From Zygnema circumcarinatum (taxonomy: Eukaryota > Streptophyta > Zygnematophyceae > Zygnematales > Zygnemataceae): a stretch of DNA of 64,000 nucleotides. A model generated the notes under the pieces. That model saw only the letters and a list, made by a program, of their open reading frames with translations. It did not search any database and had not been told where the DNA came from. Below, piece by piece: positions 10,676-22,900 of this stretch (the stretch's first letter is position 1; the number at the start of each line of letters is the position of its first letter). Both the position numbers and the translations under genes were made by a program. Location of the stretch: NCBI GenBank assembly GCA_037447605.1, contig CM074811.1:157665-221664 (forward strand), read 5' to 3'.

Positions 10676-13600
10676 ATGGCTGCCCCCGCAGGTCCGTGGA
10701 ATGCTGCGCTCTCTCCCCGGCCAGGCGACGGGGCATGGAAGCCTGCAGACCCGCGGCACTCGCCCCCTGTCGTCGGCGGGTCCGCGAGGCACAGGGGGGT
10801 TGGAGCGTCTCCTTGGACGTGCGCCCTTCATGGAGGCCGGTCAGAAGCCTTAGGGATTTCAGCAAAGGCCGGCCAGGGAGGAGGAGCAGGGATGACCGAG
10901 GGAGGGGAGGGTGAAAGCAGTTCACTGAGACGCATGGCGCTGGTGGCCACATTGGCGGAGGATGCGGCGGCAACGGAGCTCCTGGAAGCGGCTGAGGCAG
11001 CATTAGGGCGGTCTCGGAGAGGGAGAGGGGAAGGATTCCAGGAGTCCTGGGATGTGCAGATTGAGCTTTCAGCATCGCTCCTGCAAAGGGCAGTGGCGGT
11101 ACCCAGTGCCGAGGAGGTTCTTGAGATACTTGAGAATGCAGACGCAGGAAGGAGCGGGAAAATTGGCAGGCAGCAGTGTGCACAGCTGATTGAGGCGGCC
11201 GCAGCTGTAGGGAATTCACAGCTGGCGCTTTCCATCATTGATGCCATGCGCGGAGCTGGAATGCAGCCTCGGAAAGATGTTCCACGCGGTATTTGCATGT
11301 GTGCTGCATCTCTGGGAAGGAGCTGCTAGCATGATGCGCTCAATTGACATTGAATTTAGGGTTTCAAGCACTTTGGCATGTGCAACGTGCTGGCAATTTA
11401 TACTCTGTATCTTGCGGAAATGTTTTGGTCGTTGTATAGAAAACCAACGTTTCACAAATCATCTGCAAGACTGAGATCATTCCTGAATTACAGTTTAACT
11501 CACTTTGTTCATGTCTGTTCTCTGAGGGTTGCTGGCAGTTGGAGTACCAGATAGGCAGCTGAATTGGGCGCCGGTCGATGTAAGCAGCTATGCAGCGTTA
11601 GTGCGCGGTTTCGCAGCAGCTCTGCGTGTGCAGGATGCAGTGGAGGCGGTTCAAAGCGTGAGGCGCTGCGGCCTTCCTGCAGGAGATGAGGTGCGAATTC
11701 CTATCGATAGCTGACCGCCCAGCTTTGCTCGGCAGGTCATGGATGGCGGGCAAATTTCAAAATCTGGCAGTAATGTATGCGGTGTTAGTGCATGCATTGT
11801 AGATCCTGCCAATGCGAAAGTCGAGTGCGCACGATAGCCTCTGTGACCTTCACAAATTTGGTGACATTACATTAAACTTTTATGGACGAGCCTCCTGAGT
11901 AAACCTGCTCTTGTTACATGGACGGATGAGCACTTGAAGGTCATACATTTTTTTCTTGGCCGAGATAGTATGGAAATGCAGGAGGCGAATGTCTGCCTGT
12001 ATAGACAAGGCTCGAAGACGAGGGCGGTGCAGATGCTGATAGGCAACCAATGGTATAGTGGTAGAAGAGGAAGGAAGTGGGGTGGCCAGAGGTGCTGTTT
12101 ACATAGGACGAAAAAGACCGTTGACAGCTAATTGTGAGAACCTTTGTTAGTTTAACACCCTTTCGAGCACTGAATACAATCTAGCCGAACCTAAGGAGTT
12201 AGAAAGTTAAAAAAAAAAAAAAAAAACCCCCGAGCAACTTCAAGTAGCTTCATTGCGTACATGAACGATTATGTAGTCCTTTCGTGGCAAAGGGGGGTTT
12301 TGGCATGGACAAGGCGAATGAAGTAACCTTTTGATTGAAGCCTGAAGCAAATTATTGGAAGTTTCCAAGCAGAAGAGGTAGCCCATCCGAAAGGAGTATT
12401 TTCGTTTGGCAACATGCTTGCATGTCTTGTTCCTAAATTGATGTCTGATCTCAAGTTCATGCGATGGATACATCCTGATTGGCAGGTGGGATTGCCTCGG
12501 TGTTGCAGGTACCCTTTGGGAAGCCTGTTAACTGTCCTACCTGCCAGAAGCCGGTGGCGGTGGTGCAGCCACAGCATGGCTGTCAGGTAGGCATTCTGAT
12601 GGAAGGAAACCGCAACAACTAAGTGTTTTTTTGGCTGGAAATGAAAAGTATTCTAATGGAAAGCCGTGGGATGGAGCATGCAGCTGGTGGCCTGCTCCTG
12701 CTGCCGGTATCAGTATGAGCTTATGTCTGGGGATGTTGTCAGCTGCGAGTCAGAGGCATTGACGTAAGTTGTTGTGTTCCCATGTACATGAAGGGTATGG
12801 ACTGAGGTCGCTAGAGATGCCTTTCTGCTTCTGGGAGCTGGCAAAGTTGGAGGTCCTGGAGGAGTAGCATGTTTCACTCACTTTCGCTTAGCTGCTTCGG
12901 GTGTTGCAGGGGCGAGCTGTCAGCTCTGCAACGAGGTTTGAGATTGCTGAGGCTGGGGAGACGACCCACTCCGGCTGCGGTGCATTCGATGGTGGTACGA
13001 CTTGTCTGAACTTAACAGAAACAGCAGTGTTTTTCCACCCATGCAGAAGGTCATATAATCGCTATCAAATACTTTGACAGCCAGAGTTGAGTTTTCATTC
13101 TATTTCTGTCCCGTTTTGAAATCCTCAGGTAAAGGCGCCGGATGGTGTAGCTCGGACCCATCGCTTTGCAACAGAGACTGCTGACATTCCTGCACAGCCC
13201 GGGGAACGTGTATCTGTGGCATCTGCGGCGCCTGAGTCGGCCAAACGCAGGACTGCTTTGGGCTTGTTTACAGCCACCACACGTGTGCCTGGATGGCAAT
13301 CAGGGGAGCCCATGGCACTCACAAACCATGCAACCTGCAAGGTGTCGCCGCTGTTGAGAGCCCCTCCTAAGGAGGGCACTGCAGCGGCCATGGGTGCATC
13401 TTGGCTGCTGCCAACAGCTCTTCTCCTAGCAAGCAGTGATGCAGCAGTCGGCTTCATCGACCCAGCACTGCCCCCACTGCTGGCTGCGGGGGCTGTCTCA
13501 GCTGTGGCTTTGGGTGGTGCGGCCAACCGTTTAGTGCTGCCTCGTCTCAACCAGGTAGACAAGAACCCCTGGCAATGCTGCTCGTTCTGCTCTTTTATGT

Positions 13601-14730
13601 GGCGTCTGAAGCAGATGGGGCTTACTTCACTGCTGCATGGTTGTTACGATGAATCCAGTTGCCCCAGCGCAGTGCGGATGCTGTTGCAGCTCGGCAAGAG
13701 CTGCTGGAGCAGCACGAGAAGGTCGAACAGCGCCTTCAGCAGCTTAGCCTTGCAGCAGCTGATGAGGTAGGCACTCCGGGGGCAAAAGGGAGTTAGCTTC
13801 ATGTGTTGACCGGGAACTGCAAAGGTATTCAGCGCCTTCTTTTCACTGGAGCAATATTCATGCAGGTGCGAATGCTAGCCCGCATGTGGCAGCTCCAGAA
13901 TAAGATGGAGGCGGTGGGAGATCCAGCAACATACAGGTACAGCATTGTAGGAAGTCGGAAATGACTTCAATGCTCGTAGGGAAGCAATTTAGGAGCCGGA
14001 AATGTCTCATCATGGATCCTTTAGGAACTTGCTCATCTATTTAAGAGGGGTGTGGGTGGACAGCACTCGACTGGAGAGAGTGCAGCTCGCACGGGAGGGT
14101 TTGGATGAGCGATTAACAGCCCGCCTTAGTCTTATCGACAGTTACGCAAAGGTATGCTCTAATGCGCCATCTCCGTCATCATGCCTCCCCTTTCATATTT
14201 TGTCAAATTCTTACGGTGGCGGGGGCTTGTCTGCAGATAGCGTCGATGATCGAGATTGAAGTCGAAATGGGAACTGACCTGCTCGCGGCGGAGGCGGCTG
14301 GCGCTGCGGTACGCTTCTCCCCATGGCCAGTAGGGAGGGGGCGCTGCTGCTTCCGTCTGTGGCCCCCTTATCTCTCTGTCTCTTTTTCTGCTCCTCCCCT
14401 CACTCTCTCTCTCACTCTCGCACCTCTCGCACCATCAAGGGCGGGGCGGCCTTCTGAAGGGGCGTAGGCGTGTGCGAGGGGGTGTGCAGGCAAACATTGC
14501 GGAGCAGATCAACCGGCTGGAGGAGGTAGACGAGTTGCAAAAGGTAGCCGCAATGAGCATAGGGTTGTCACTTGAGCGTGCCCTTTCCTCCAAGGTGAAG
14601 AAACGCCGGCATATGCCGTATCTAAGTATTTCCTGTGCATTGGATGCAGGAATGGAAAATCAATGCAGAAGCGAACGATGAGGTGGAGCGCCTGCTGCGA
14701 AGCGCTCCTGCCCTTCCCGATCCTTTGTAA
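10676..14730 (+). CDS. PPR-like plastid protein with zinc ribbon and C-terminal membrane/coiled-coil region
   Basis: This is a multi-exon gene from the ATG at 10676 (GCCATGG context) to the TAA at 14728-14730. Exon 1 (to about 11290) has a Pro/Ala/Arg-rich leader that fits a transit peptide, then helical PPR-like pairs (SAEEVLEILENADAG; NSQLALSIIDAMRGAGMQP). The exon near 11559-11690 continues the repeats (YAALVRGFAAALRVQDAVEA). The exon near 12510-12575 (VNCPTCQKPVAVVQPQ) and the next near 12680-12772 (VACSCCRYQYELMSG) place two C-x2-C pairs that form a zinc ribbon. The 13129-13553 exon carries TARTHRFATET-like and ERVSVASAAPESAKRR sequence and a hydrophobic double segment (FIDPALPPLLAAGAVSAVAL). 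Later exons (13864-13935, 14056-14152, 14236-14309, about 14491-14543 and 14651-14730) give SLIDSYAKIASMIEIEVEM and a final coiled coil. I recognise this architecture from a conserved land-plant plastid protein but cannot name it reliably. Exact PPR-exon borders are approximate. Confidence 0.8.
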
Positions 14731-15145
14731 AAGTTTTCTTACCTTTTAGTGTGCATCTTGGCTCACAATCGGCAGTAAAAATCGTGAGAAAGGAATCGTT
14801 ATGGTGTGGATGTCGGGTGGTGTGGATGTCGGGTGGTGCGGATGTCGGGGTTTTTTTTTTTTTTCATGTAGTCTCCATTCATTGCGGAAATTTATAGTCC
14901 TATTGTTTTGCTACGGCGCAATGAGCAGTGGTGACGACTGCTTGGAGGCATCTTTAAGGGGGGACGGAAGGCATCTGCGAATTCCAAGCACAAGAGAGTT
15001 TTTGATAGAACAAGTAACAGGATTACGCTTAACAGGAAAACGCCGTTTGCAGCAAACTGCTTCAAGAACTCTCTCACGCCCTCCTTCCTCACGCAATGGT
15101 AGAGCTCTTATTCAAACTAAAACACGTTCGTCAGTACAGACCCTA
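14731..15145. other. Convergent intergenic region with short tandem repeat
   Basis: This lies between the stops of the plus-strand PPR/zinc-ribbon gene and the minus-strand SEC20 gene. It contains a 16-base repeat in three copies followed by a 14-T run. No gene is seen. Confidence 0.6.
14802..14849. repeat. 16-bp tandem repeat, 3 copies
   Basis: The unit TGGTGTGGATGTCGGG occurs three times head to tail. The third copy has one change (GTGTGG to GTGCGG). A poly-T run follows directly. Confidence 0.9.
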
Positions 15146-18100
15146 TTAAAGTTCATCATGTCCAGGTGATGACGCCTGCACGTGGCAACCACCTTGTCCG
15201 CCAGCATCATCATCCGCAAACGGAGGAGAGTCTTTTCTGATCTCATGTTCTGCTGTATCGTCACATTGCATATCTTTGTCGAAGAATGCGGACTCATCGC
15301 TGAGTGCAGGCGCTGCCAAGCTTGCAACTGCGTCTCGCTCGATTTCCTGCGCACCTTCAACACATCCATCCACCTCTTCAATGGTTGTCTGACCATCCGC
15401 CCCCACAGCTGGTCCCTGCAGCTCCCCCTCCGTGAGAACCGGCACCCCGTTGATGGCTGTCTTGGTACAGCTTTCCGTCGCCTCCTGGGAGAAGACATTT
15501 CCGTCTGCAACTGCTGAGAGGAAGGGGTCCAGAGTGCTGGCAACACCGTCGTTGTCTTTACCTTCTTGTGCAATGGTGGATGCCATTCCAAAAACGGAGG
15601 GCTCCTCGTCAACATTTCCAGAATCTCTTTCAGAAATGACTCCCACAGCCTCCAGTTCCGTTCTGTCAGAGCTCTCTGGCTCAGCTTCAGTTAGATCACC
15701 CCTCGCCCTATCTACAAGCCCGTCCACACCTGCCGACGATCTCTCTGGCTCGTGCTCCTGTTGAGTTGCCCTTGCACTTTCTGCCCCTTCAGTAGAATCC
15801 GTTACGAGATAGCTCTGATCCTGCACATACGCAGTACTTTCAGTGAATGAGGTGCCTTCAGTGAAGGCTGCATGACCAACTTCCCCTGCAGACTCTTCAG
15901 CATGATGGCCAATCGGCGGAGATGGTGGCGCATCCAAACTCGGTTGCACTACCTCAGGGTGCGCCATTTGGGTATCGAGCATAATTTTCATTTTTGATAC
16001 ATCTTCCTCGTAAAGCAATGGTTCCGAATGGAGTACTGGTTGCTCAAGTATCTCTGTTGGCATAATCTGTGCATCAGCTGCAGTCTCCCCCAATGTCTCT
16101 CTGCCTGTCACTCTGTCCACCAGCTTCGTATCATTGTACACGTTATCTGTGGCTACCTCACGTGGCTGAATTGGCAAAGTCTGCGAATCCGATGATGTTT
16201 CACCTGACTCCTCTCGGCCTGTCTCGCCATCCACCAGCCTTGTATCCTCATCTACTCTATACATGCCCGTATCAAGTAGCTCTATTGGCGTAATCTGTGA
16301 ATCCGGTTCCGTTCCCCCCAAATTCTCTTGGCTTATCTCTTCATCCACCAGCTTCGTATCATTGTCTACGTTAGCTGCGCCCACCTCACGTGGCTGAATT
16401 GGCAAAGTCTGCGAATCCGATGTTGTTTCACCTGACTTCTCTCGGCCTGTCTCACCATCCACAAGCCTCATATCCTCATCTCTACGCCTGTCCGGATCAA
16501 GAGGCGCTATTGGCGTAACCTTTGAAGTCGGTGCCGTTCCCTCCAATTTCTCTCTTCCTGTCTCTTCGTCCACCAGTTTCGTATCCTCACCCTTTTCATT
16601 TATGCCCGGAGGGGCACTCACAGGTATCTCCTTAACTTGCAAATCTGAGGTTTGCAGAATAACCTCAGTCACATTTTTCCCTTCGGACGACACCGTTCCA
16701 TTAGAACTAGCGATAGCTGGTGGCCCCTCATTCTCTTCCAAACTTCCTTGAAGCACTGTTTCAGACTGCTCTTCTATTCTATCGTCAATGTTTCCAGACG
16801 AGTCTGACGTCAGCACCGCAACTTTTTCCTTTTCAGTAAACATCTTCAGCATTTGAGCCCGGATATACAATACCAATTCTGAGACACGCTGAAATTCAAG
16901 CTGAAAAAACACCAACCATGTCATCGGTGGTTTATCAGGGCTGGAAGGCCGAGGGAGTGGTCCAGGGGGCTGCATCCAGCCGGAAGGGAGAGGGGTGGGG
17001 CCAGCAGATGGCTGGGTATGCTGAAGCTCTGAGTTGAACGTGCCAATAGGAGGAGATTGTTTCGGAAAAAAAAGACGGGTGACAGAAATTTTGTTGATGA
17101 GGGGCAAACGTTTCCACAGCACGTATGTGCAGATGAGCAAAAACAGAAACGAGCCAATGATTACAATAAGCCTGCGTCAAAACATGAAAGATGTCAGCTA
17201 CAAAGATTGTCAGATTCAAAGCTCCATCAGCACAACAGTACACCTATCACTAATGCTGCAGCAAAATTGACAGTTCCTGCAATGGAGTTCTACAGAAACA
17301 TGGGGGAAACCAGGAAATTCAACAAAAGACCCCCAACAAGCAGGGGAATCTGGCTGGAAGCAGAGTGACACCTGTCCTGAACATCCTGCCTCTGTAGAAG
17401 AGCCAACATGCGCCGAGTGCGCCCAAGGACGGAGCGCTGGCTTGTGTACTCCTCATCTGTCTGCTTCAACAAACGGTTTGACTCCGCTGCACAGTGGTTG
17501 TGGCAGGCAGTATCTGATGATTCAGTGTACATCATCTTGTCCCTATAGTCTTGAAAAGATCCAACACGTCCTTCTATGTTACTCTGGCCACCAGCAAGGT
17601 GGGATACTCAAAGAGATAAAGGACACAGAAACAGACTCACCCATGTTCTCTAGCGTGTCCGCCCCTCGCTGCACCTCCTGCAGCTCCCACGCCCCCATAT
17701 GGTTCATTATCAGCGGTGCAGCAAGCAGGTGTGGGTCTTCCTCCACCATCACTAGGTGGGGCGCATTCTTCACATTCTACACGCTACTTTATCGCCTCTA
17801 AGTTCCCTGCCAAAGTAAGTGTCCAGAGGTGCATCTCTGCCTGCTCCATGATTTGCCGCGATCGTCGCAAGCTGTCGGTCACATCCTCTGCTGCCGCGGC
17901 CATTTCCGCCTGCGTCCTTCACATTGACAGGCCGTCACTTGTCAGCGGGTTCAAACAGTTTTCATCTCTGCCACACCTGCAAAGCCAATCTCTATTGAGA
18001 AAGATCGCCGGGCAACACTAAAGGAAAATACGGAGTTTCAGGTGGCCATCAATGGACAGACCAAAGTAGCACAAGCAAAGTTTTGGGAGCTCACTGTAGC

Positions 18101-19798
18101 TTGCGCCGCCGGAGAATGGCATCTTCACTTCCACCAAACAGCAACTCCCTCTGGTGTTGCACCCGGCCAGACCGCAGAGCAGAACATGCAAGGTGAATGC
18201 CTGGAGATATGGTGGAGCTACAAGTCATACTGTCCATCGAAAACTCTTCGTGAATGACTTGACACACATCTATAGGTACTAAAGTCTTATAGTAGTCCCT
18301 TTCACTTTCTCAGCGTAGACATCTAACATAATCCAATATGGCTGATTATAGCTTTCGTTGCTATGTTTAATTGGTAGACAGGTTCTGATACATTAGGCGG
18401 TTGCAACACCCACCGAAATGAGCCGTGTATGATGCAACCCTGGAAATGGCCAGCTCTTGGAAACCGTTTTGGCCGGAAAATGTATACATTTGTGACTCAC
18501 CTCTCTGCGGGCCGCCTGCTCTGCATGACGTTTAGCCTGCAAATTTGCATTCCGCAAGCTCGGTCGTAACCTGCAATCACAAAAAAACGAAATAACTTTT
18601 CCATTGGATCACGTCTCTAACGACTCATAAAGTGCATGTGACAATAACCCATGGGCGAATGGTGACCGCCAGCGAGCGCAACTCGAGTAGTACGAGTGAT
18701 GTGATATTGTCGAAAAGCTTTATATTTTATAGCGTTGCAGGATTTACACATGCCAATACAGCCATGTTTTCTCAAAAGCTACATCCATGAACTAGAAATG
18801 GAACAGGAGCTTGACAGTCTCCAATTTCAAAAGGATAAACGAGTTATATTGTTGTCTTGCAGAATCCAAAAGGTGTTTACATCTATTACTTTATTTAATC
18901 AGGTATTATGCTTCATGGATGCGGCAGCAATCAACTCATCATTCAAGCTGAAACATAAACACTTGCTTGAGTGGTTTATCTCGTAAAACTTTCAAGTTAT
19001 CTTGTAAAGGTAGAGCAGTCGTGGGAGGCGGATTTTGCTGAGGAGAATTTCTACTTTTCTCTTTAAAGAATGCGGTCAGCTTATGTGACTGATAGAATGG
19101 CACTCCTTAATCGTTACTGCCAGTCCTTGGTCGCTAAACTGGATATTGATGCATTCACGACAGCATCAAGAACAGCGTGCGTGACGAAACTGTGCTGGCT
19201 GACTCCAAGATGCTAACCGCCAATTCTTGAGAACACTTCTTTGAACACTTCAGTTGCCTGATCGATGTCTGAAACAGCAGTGGCAACTTCATAGTAAGGC
19301 GACTCTAATGATGAAAACTCCACACCAAGGCTTTCCAAAAACTTACTGGTTATACTCGCAGTTTAGCTGCTCAAGCTGACTCTGCAGTGCTTGGCTTTCT
19401 TGATCACTGCTCAAGCCAGCAATCCTCCATAGCCCCGTTTGTAGAGTAAGCGCCGGTTGTGCATCCCTTACACATAATGCAAAATGCTTGAGACAACACT
19501 AACCTGCTTCTTTAAGAAAATACATACAGCACACATAATCAAAACGAGTCCTATAAGGACAAAAGTCAAGTTGAAGCAACCTGTCTGCCGCTTCCACCTC
19601 GACCTCAATCTTGCGGAGATGTGCTTTAATCGTGAGAAGCTTCTCCTGCACACCCCCCTGCAGACGCTGCAGGACACCCTGCTCGCCTCCTACGGAGATG
19701 CGCTGCACATCGGCCTTTGCAGCCTCTATGGCAGTCCTGCAGGCTTGCACCAGGTCCTCAGCTGCTCCCGAGAAACAAGGAACCTCCTCGGCTGCCAT
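15146..19798 (-). CDS. SEC20: SEC20 SNARE with very long repetitive lumenal tail ending in HDEL
   Basis: Exons solved: 1, complement(19581-19798), from ATGGCAGCC with a helical coil; 2, near 19347-19430; 3, complement(18501-18570); 4, complement(17841-17909), VTDSLRRSRQIMEQ; 5, complement(17641-17677); 6, complement(17372-17486), GRTRRMLALLQRQDVQDR; and 7, complement(15146-17171). Exons 4-6 give the SNARE motif of Sec20/BNIP1-type proteins. Exon 7 opens with the membrane helix LIVIIGSFLFLLICTYVLW. In a tail-anchored SNARE everything after this helix is lumenal. Here it is about 640 residues, very acidic, with NGT and NVT glycosylation sequons and a five-unit repeat. It ends in HDEL-stop, the ER retrieval signal that yeast Sec20 also carries. 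Sec20 acts in Golgi-to-ER retrograde fusion. The exon 4/5 intron has a GC donor. Exon 2 borders are approximate, and another small exon may be missing. Confidence 0.88.
15149..15160 (-). other. C-terminal HDEL ER-retrieval signal
   Basis: The last four codons before the TAA of the SEC20 gene read CAT GAT GAA CTT. HDEL is recognised by the KDEL/HDEL receptor (Erd2) in the Golgi and returns lumenal or type II proteins to the ER. It fits a SNARE whose C-terminus is lumenal. Confidence 0.85.
16020..16579 (-). repeat. Coding tandem repeat in SEC20 lumenal tail (about 37-38 residues x 5)
   Basis: Five degenerate units each start with K/R-LVD, then E/G-E/x-T/I-G/S-R/Q-E, and end near a D-T or D-M. 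Units alternate between a KLVDEETGREKL type and an RLVDGETGREKSGET type, giving a roughly 228-base higher-order period. Confidence 0.8.
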
Positions 19799-19987
19799 GG
19801 CTCGCATGCTTGCAGTTGCAATCACAGCTGCTCACGAGGCCTTCGCGGAGTTAAAACATTGACTTTTCCGCTGCTCGCTTCATCCGCGATGAGCACATGA
19901 TTAGGGTTAGGAAAGGATCACACACTTCCCTCCCCCTTTCTATTCGTTTGCTCCTTCATCACGCTGAGGTCAATCGAGGAGGAAGCC
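19799..19987. promoter_or_regulatory. Probable bidirectional promoter, SEC20 / sterol C-14 reductase
   Basis: There are 189 bases between divergent start codons. The region contains a telo-box-like CTAACCCTAAT on the minus strand (plus-strand ATTAGGGTTAG at 19900-19910) and a CT-rich tract (19922-19942). Telo-box motifs are known promoter elements of plant housekeeping genes; a role here is inferred. Confidence 0.5.
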
Positions 19988-22900
19988 ATGGAGCTGCTGG
20001 AAGCATGGCTTCATGGGAACTGTCCTCTGGCAGGCATTCCCTCCACTCGTGCTGTAAGTACGGGAGAAGCCACAGCACTGGAAAGCTCTGCGGACATGGC
20101 AAGAGAGAGAGCTCCATTGTCCTCTCTCTTTCTCTCACACTACTCCGCACGACCCTTACACTGTGCTGTGTTTGGCCCCTTGTAGCTGGCTGGCCTCCTC
20201 GCATACATGGTAGCATTAGCAGGACTCGGCTCTCTACTTCCTGCTCGATATGTGGAGGGCGTCAAGCTTTCTGATGGTACAAAGGTGACCTATAATTGCA
20301 ATGGTGCGTTTTCCCTGTGGCTGCACATTGACCATAGTACCAGAGTTTTTCGTCTTCTTTAGTATGATAAAGTGGTTTGGACTCACGATGGGGAAAATTT
20401 AGCTCTTCATGGAGATTTGCTTGTACTAAGAGGCTCTGTCGCCTGCAGGATTCATGGTTCTCCTTTCTTTGCTGCTCCTCCTCTCGCTTTCGACGAGACT
20501 TGGAATGATTTCTCCAACTGTAAGCTATCCCAATACTGGAATAGCTGGTAGCCGAGCTCCAGTGGAAAAGGAAGGCAAATTATGTATCACTGGATAGGGC
20601 TCCCACGAAAAATTACTTCGTGTACGCACTAGTTCAGCTCGGATTTTGCATTAGAGTTGTAATCGCATAAGACTTCCGATCATGGAGAAGCAATTTTCGT
20701 GTGGCAGGTGTTTTTTGTCTGACAATTGCAGGCATCGTCAATGAGACCTACATACTCTGTGAGGAGGTACTTGAGGATGTTTTAAGCACCAGTTTTGTCC
20801 AGTTTGATAGAGAGACCTTCTTGGTCAGAAGCTTGAAGAAGCTCACTCGGTGCATTCGAGTTTGCGGGTGCGTGTTTGCAAACGTAGATTCTCGCAGACA
20901 TTGGAGGCGAACTCTTCACTACAGCACTTACTTTCACGTTACTGGTGCGAGTCTCAAATGAAATAATTGTTGGACTATCCAGTTTCTTTTATGCTTGGCG
21001 TGGCTTAGCATGTGTGGAATCTAGCTGCAAGTCGTCTCGCTTGTCAATTTCCCCTGAAGTTTTCGCCCCTGCTTGAAGAATGAAGATATATGGAGGACGC
21101 AGGGAATGAAATATTTGCATGGACGTGCCAGGTGTCAGTCCTCTTGTATATCAGCGGAAGTTTTTCAACGAGCAATTCGGCATCATTACGAAAACATAGG
21201 ACGGGGAATTTCTTACATGACTGGTAAGGTTACTTGTCATCACATTCAGACGCATGTCAGGGTGCGGAGGTGCACATGTGCAGTTGTGCACGAATAAGAT
21301 ACTTCTACGGGTTCTTTAATAACGAAGAGGGTGCTTGCCTCCATTCCGGGCTAGCCTGCTCTCTTGCCACTTGAATAAGAAAGTACCTTTGCTTCTTGTG
21401 ACAGATTGCCGCTGAACATAACCTCTGCTTAATGAGGATCACGAAGTACCTTTTTGAGTTACTTATTTACGGAATGTCTGTTACAGGTGGTTCGGTGTGC
21501 AGCTCAATCCCCAGTTCATGGGCATGGACCTCAAGTAAGGCTCATGTTACCCATTACTGGCCGAGAGTCTGATGTAGCCCGTGAAGTTTGCAGCAATTGA
21601 GAAAGCAAAAAAACAACAAATCAAGGCTTCTCTGAAGTGAGATCTGACAAAGGAATAGTCTCCTCGCAGGTTCTTTTGGCTGCGTCCGTCCATGATGGGG
21701 TGGCTGCTTATCAATCTTTCTGTGGCGGCAAAGCAACTGCAGCAGCAAGGGGCTATTCCTTTGTCTATGATGCTCTACCAAGTGTTCACTGCTGTCAGTC
21801 CTTCACACCTTGCTTCCCTTCCTATAGCACAGTCAAATTGTGTATTGGGGTGGGTTCTGAAAGGTTTGACAAGGGAAGGCGACTTCCAGTTACATAGGAG
21901 GCATCACTTAAATCTAGCGAATGATGGCTGGGGTTCAATGGTTTGCCTATATAGAATATGAGAACGAGCGGCACCTGTCTGAACTTACACCGGGAGGTGG
22001 GGCTACCCACATTGCGAAGCATATGGCGGCTTACTTGAGATGAACAGTCCAATAAGGAACTGAGTTATGTTGTTTGTGGGCTAGTTTAGATGAGGTGAAG
22101 GATTTGAAAAGTGGATGGCTGCAGGTATATGTACTTGACTACTTCTGGTTTGAGGAGTACATGACATCCACGTGAGTGTGCATGTACTGGGCTTGCCCTG
22201 GTCTTGATTCTGAAACAATCGCAATATTCTCCTTAAGCAGAGTGTATGGCTGCCTCATATGTCTGACGGAGCGGAGAATTCTTTGGTATGCAGATGGGAC
22301 ATTATCGCTGAGAATTTTGGCTTCATGCTTGTCTTTGGAGACCTCGTATGGATTCCCTTCACATTTTCCATGCAGGTAAGTTTTCTTCAAGGGCAACAGG
22401 TGGCCCTCGTTCTGTCTTTGGACGGAAGCAAAGCGCTAACGTATTTGAGTGGGAGCTTTGTTGGCACAGGCATGGTGGCTTCTAAAGCATCCTACCACAA
22501 TCTCTCAGCCATTCGCTGCTGTAGTCATCCTCCTCTTTGTTGCGGGGTAACGACCTTTACTCTTCCACATTTCTTAACAGGAAGGAGCTCGAACCGCAAG
22601 ACGTGGTTGCCACTAACTCACGTTTTTTTCTGATTTGAACGCCTTCCAGGTACATGGTCTTTCGAGGTGCAAATCGCCAAAAGCACGTATTTAAGCACAG
22701 TCCACGGACACCCATTTGGGGCAAGCCTCCAGAAGTGGTAGGAGGCCGGCTGCTAGTCTCTGGTTACTGGTAAGGTTCCACCACTCCTGTCACCTTTTGG
22801 CAGGCAATAGCAGTTAGGTGAACACCACAACCCTTGACTGACACAAACGTGTGCACGGGGCCATCTCACGCAGGGGGCTTTCGCGGCATTGCAACTACAT

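Noticed and set aside
12207-12226. A run followed by CCCCC, possible retroposon tail
   Set aside because: It is intronic in the PPR/zinc-ribbon gene. No target duplication or SINE-like body could be found around it.
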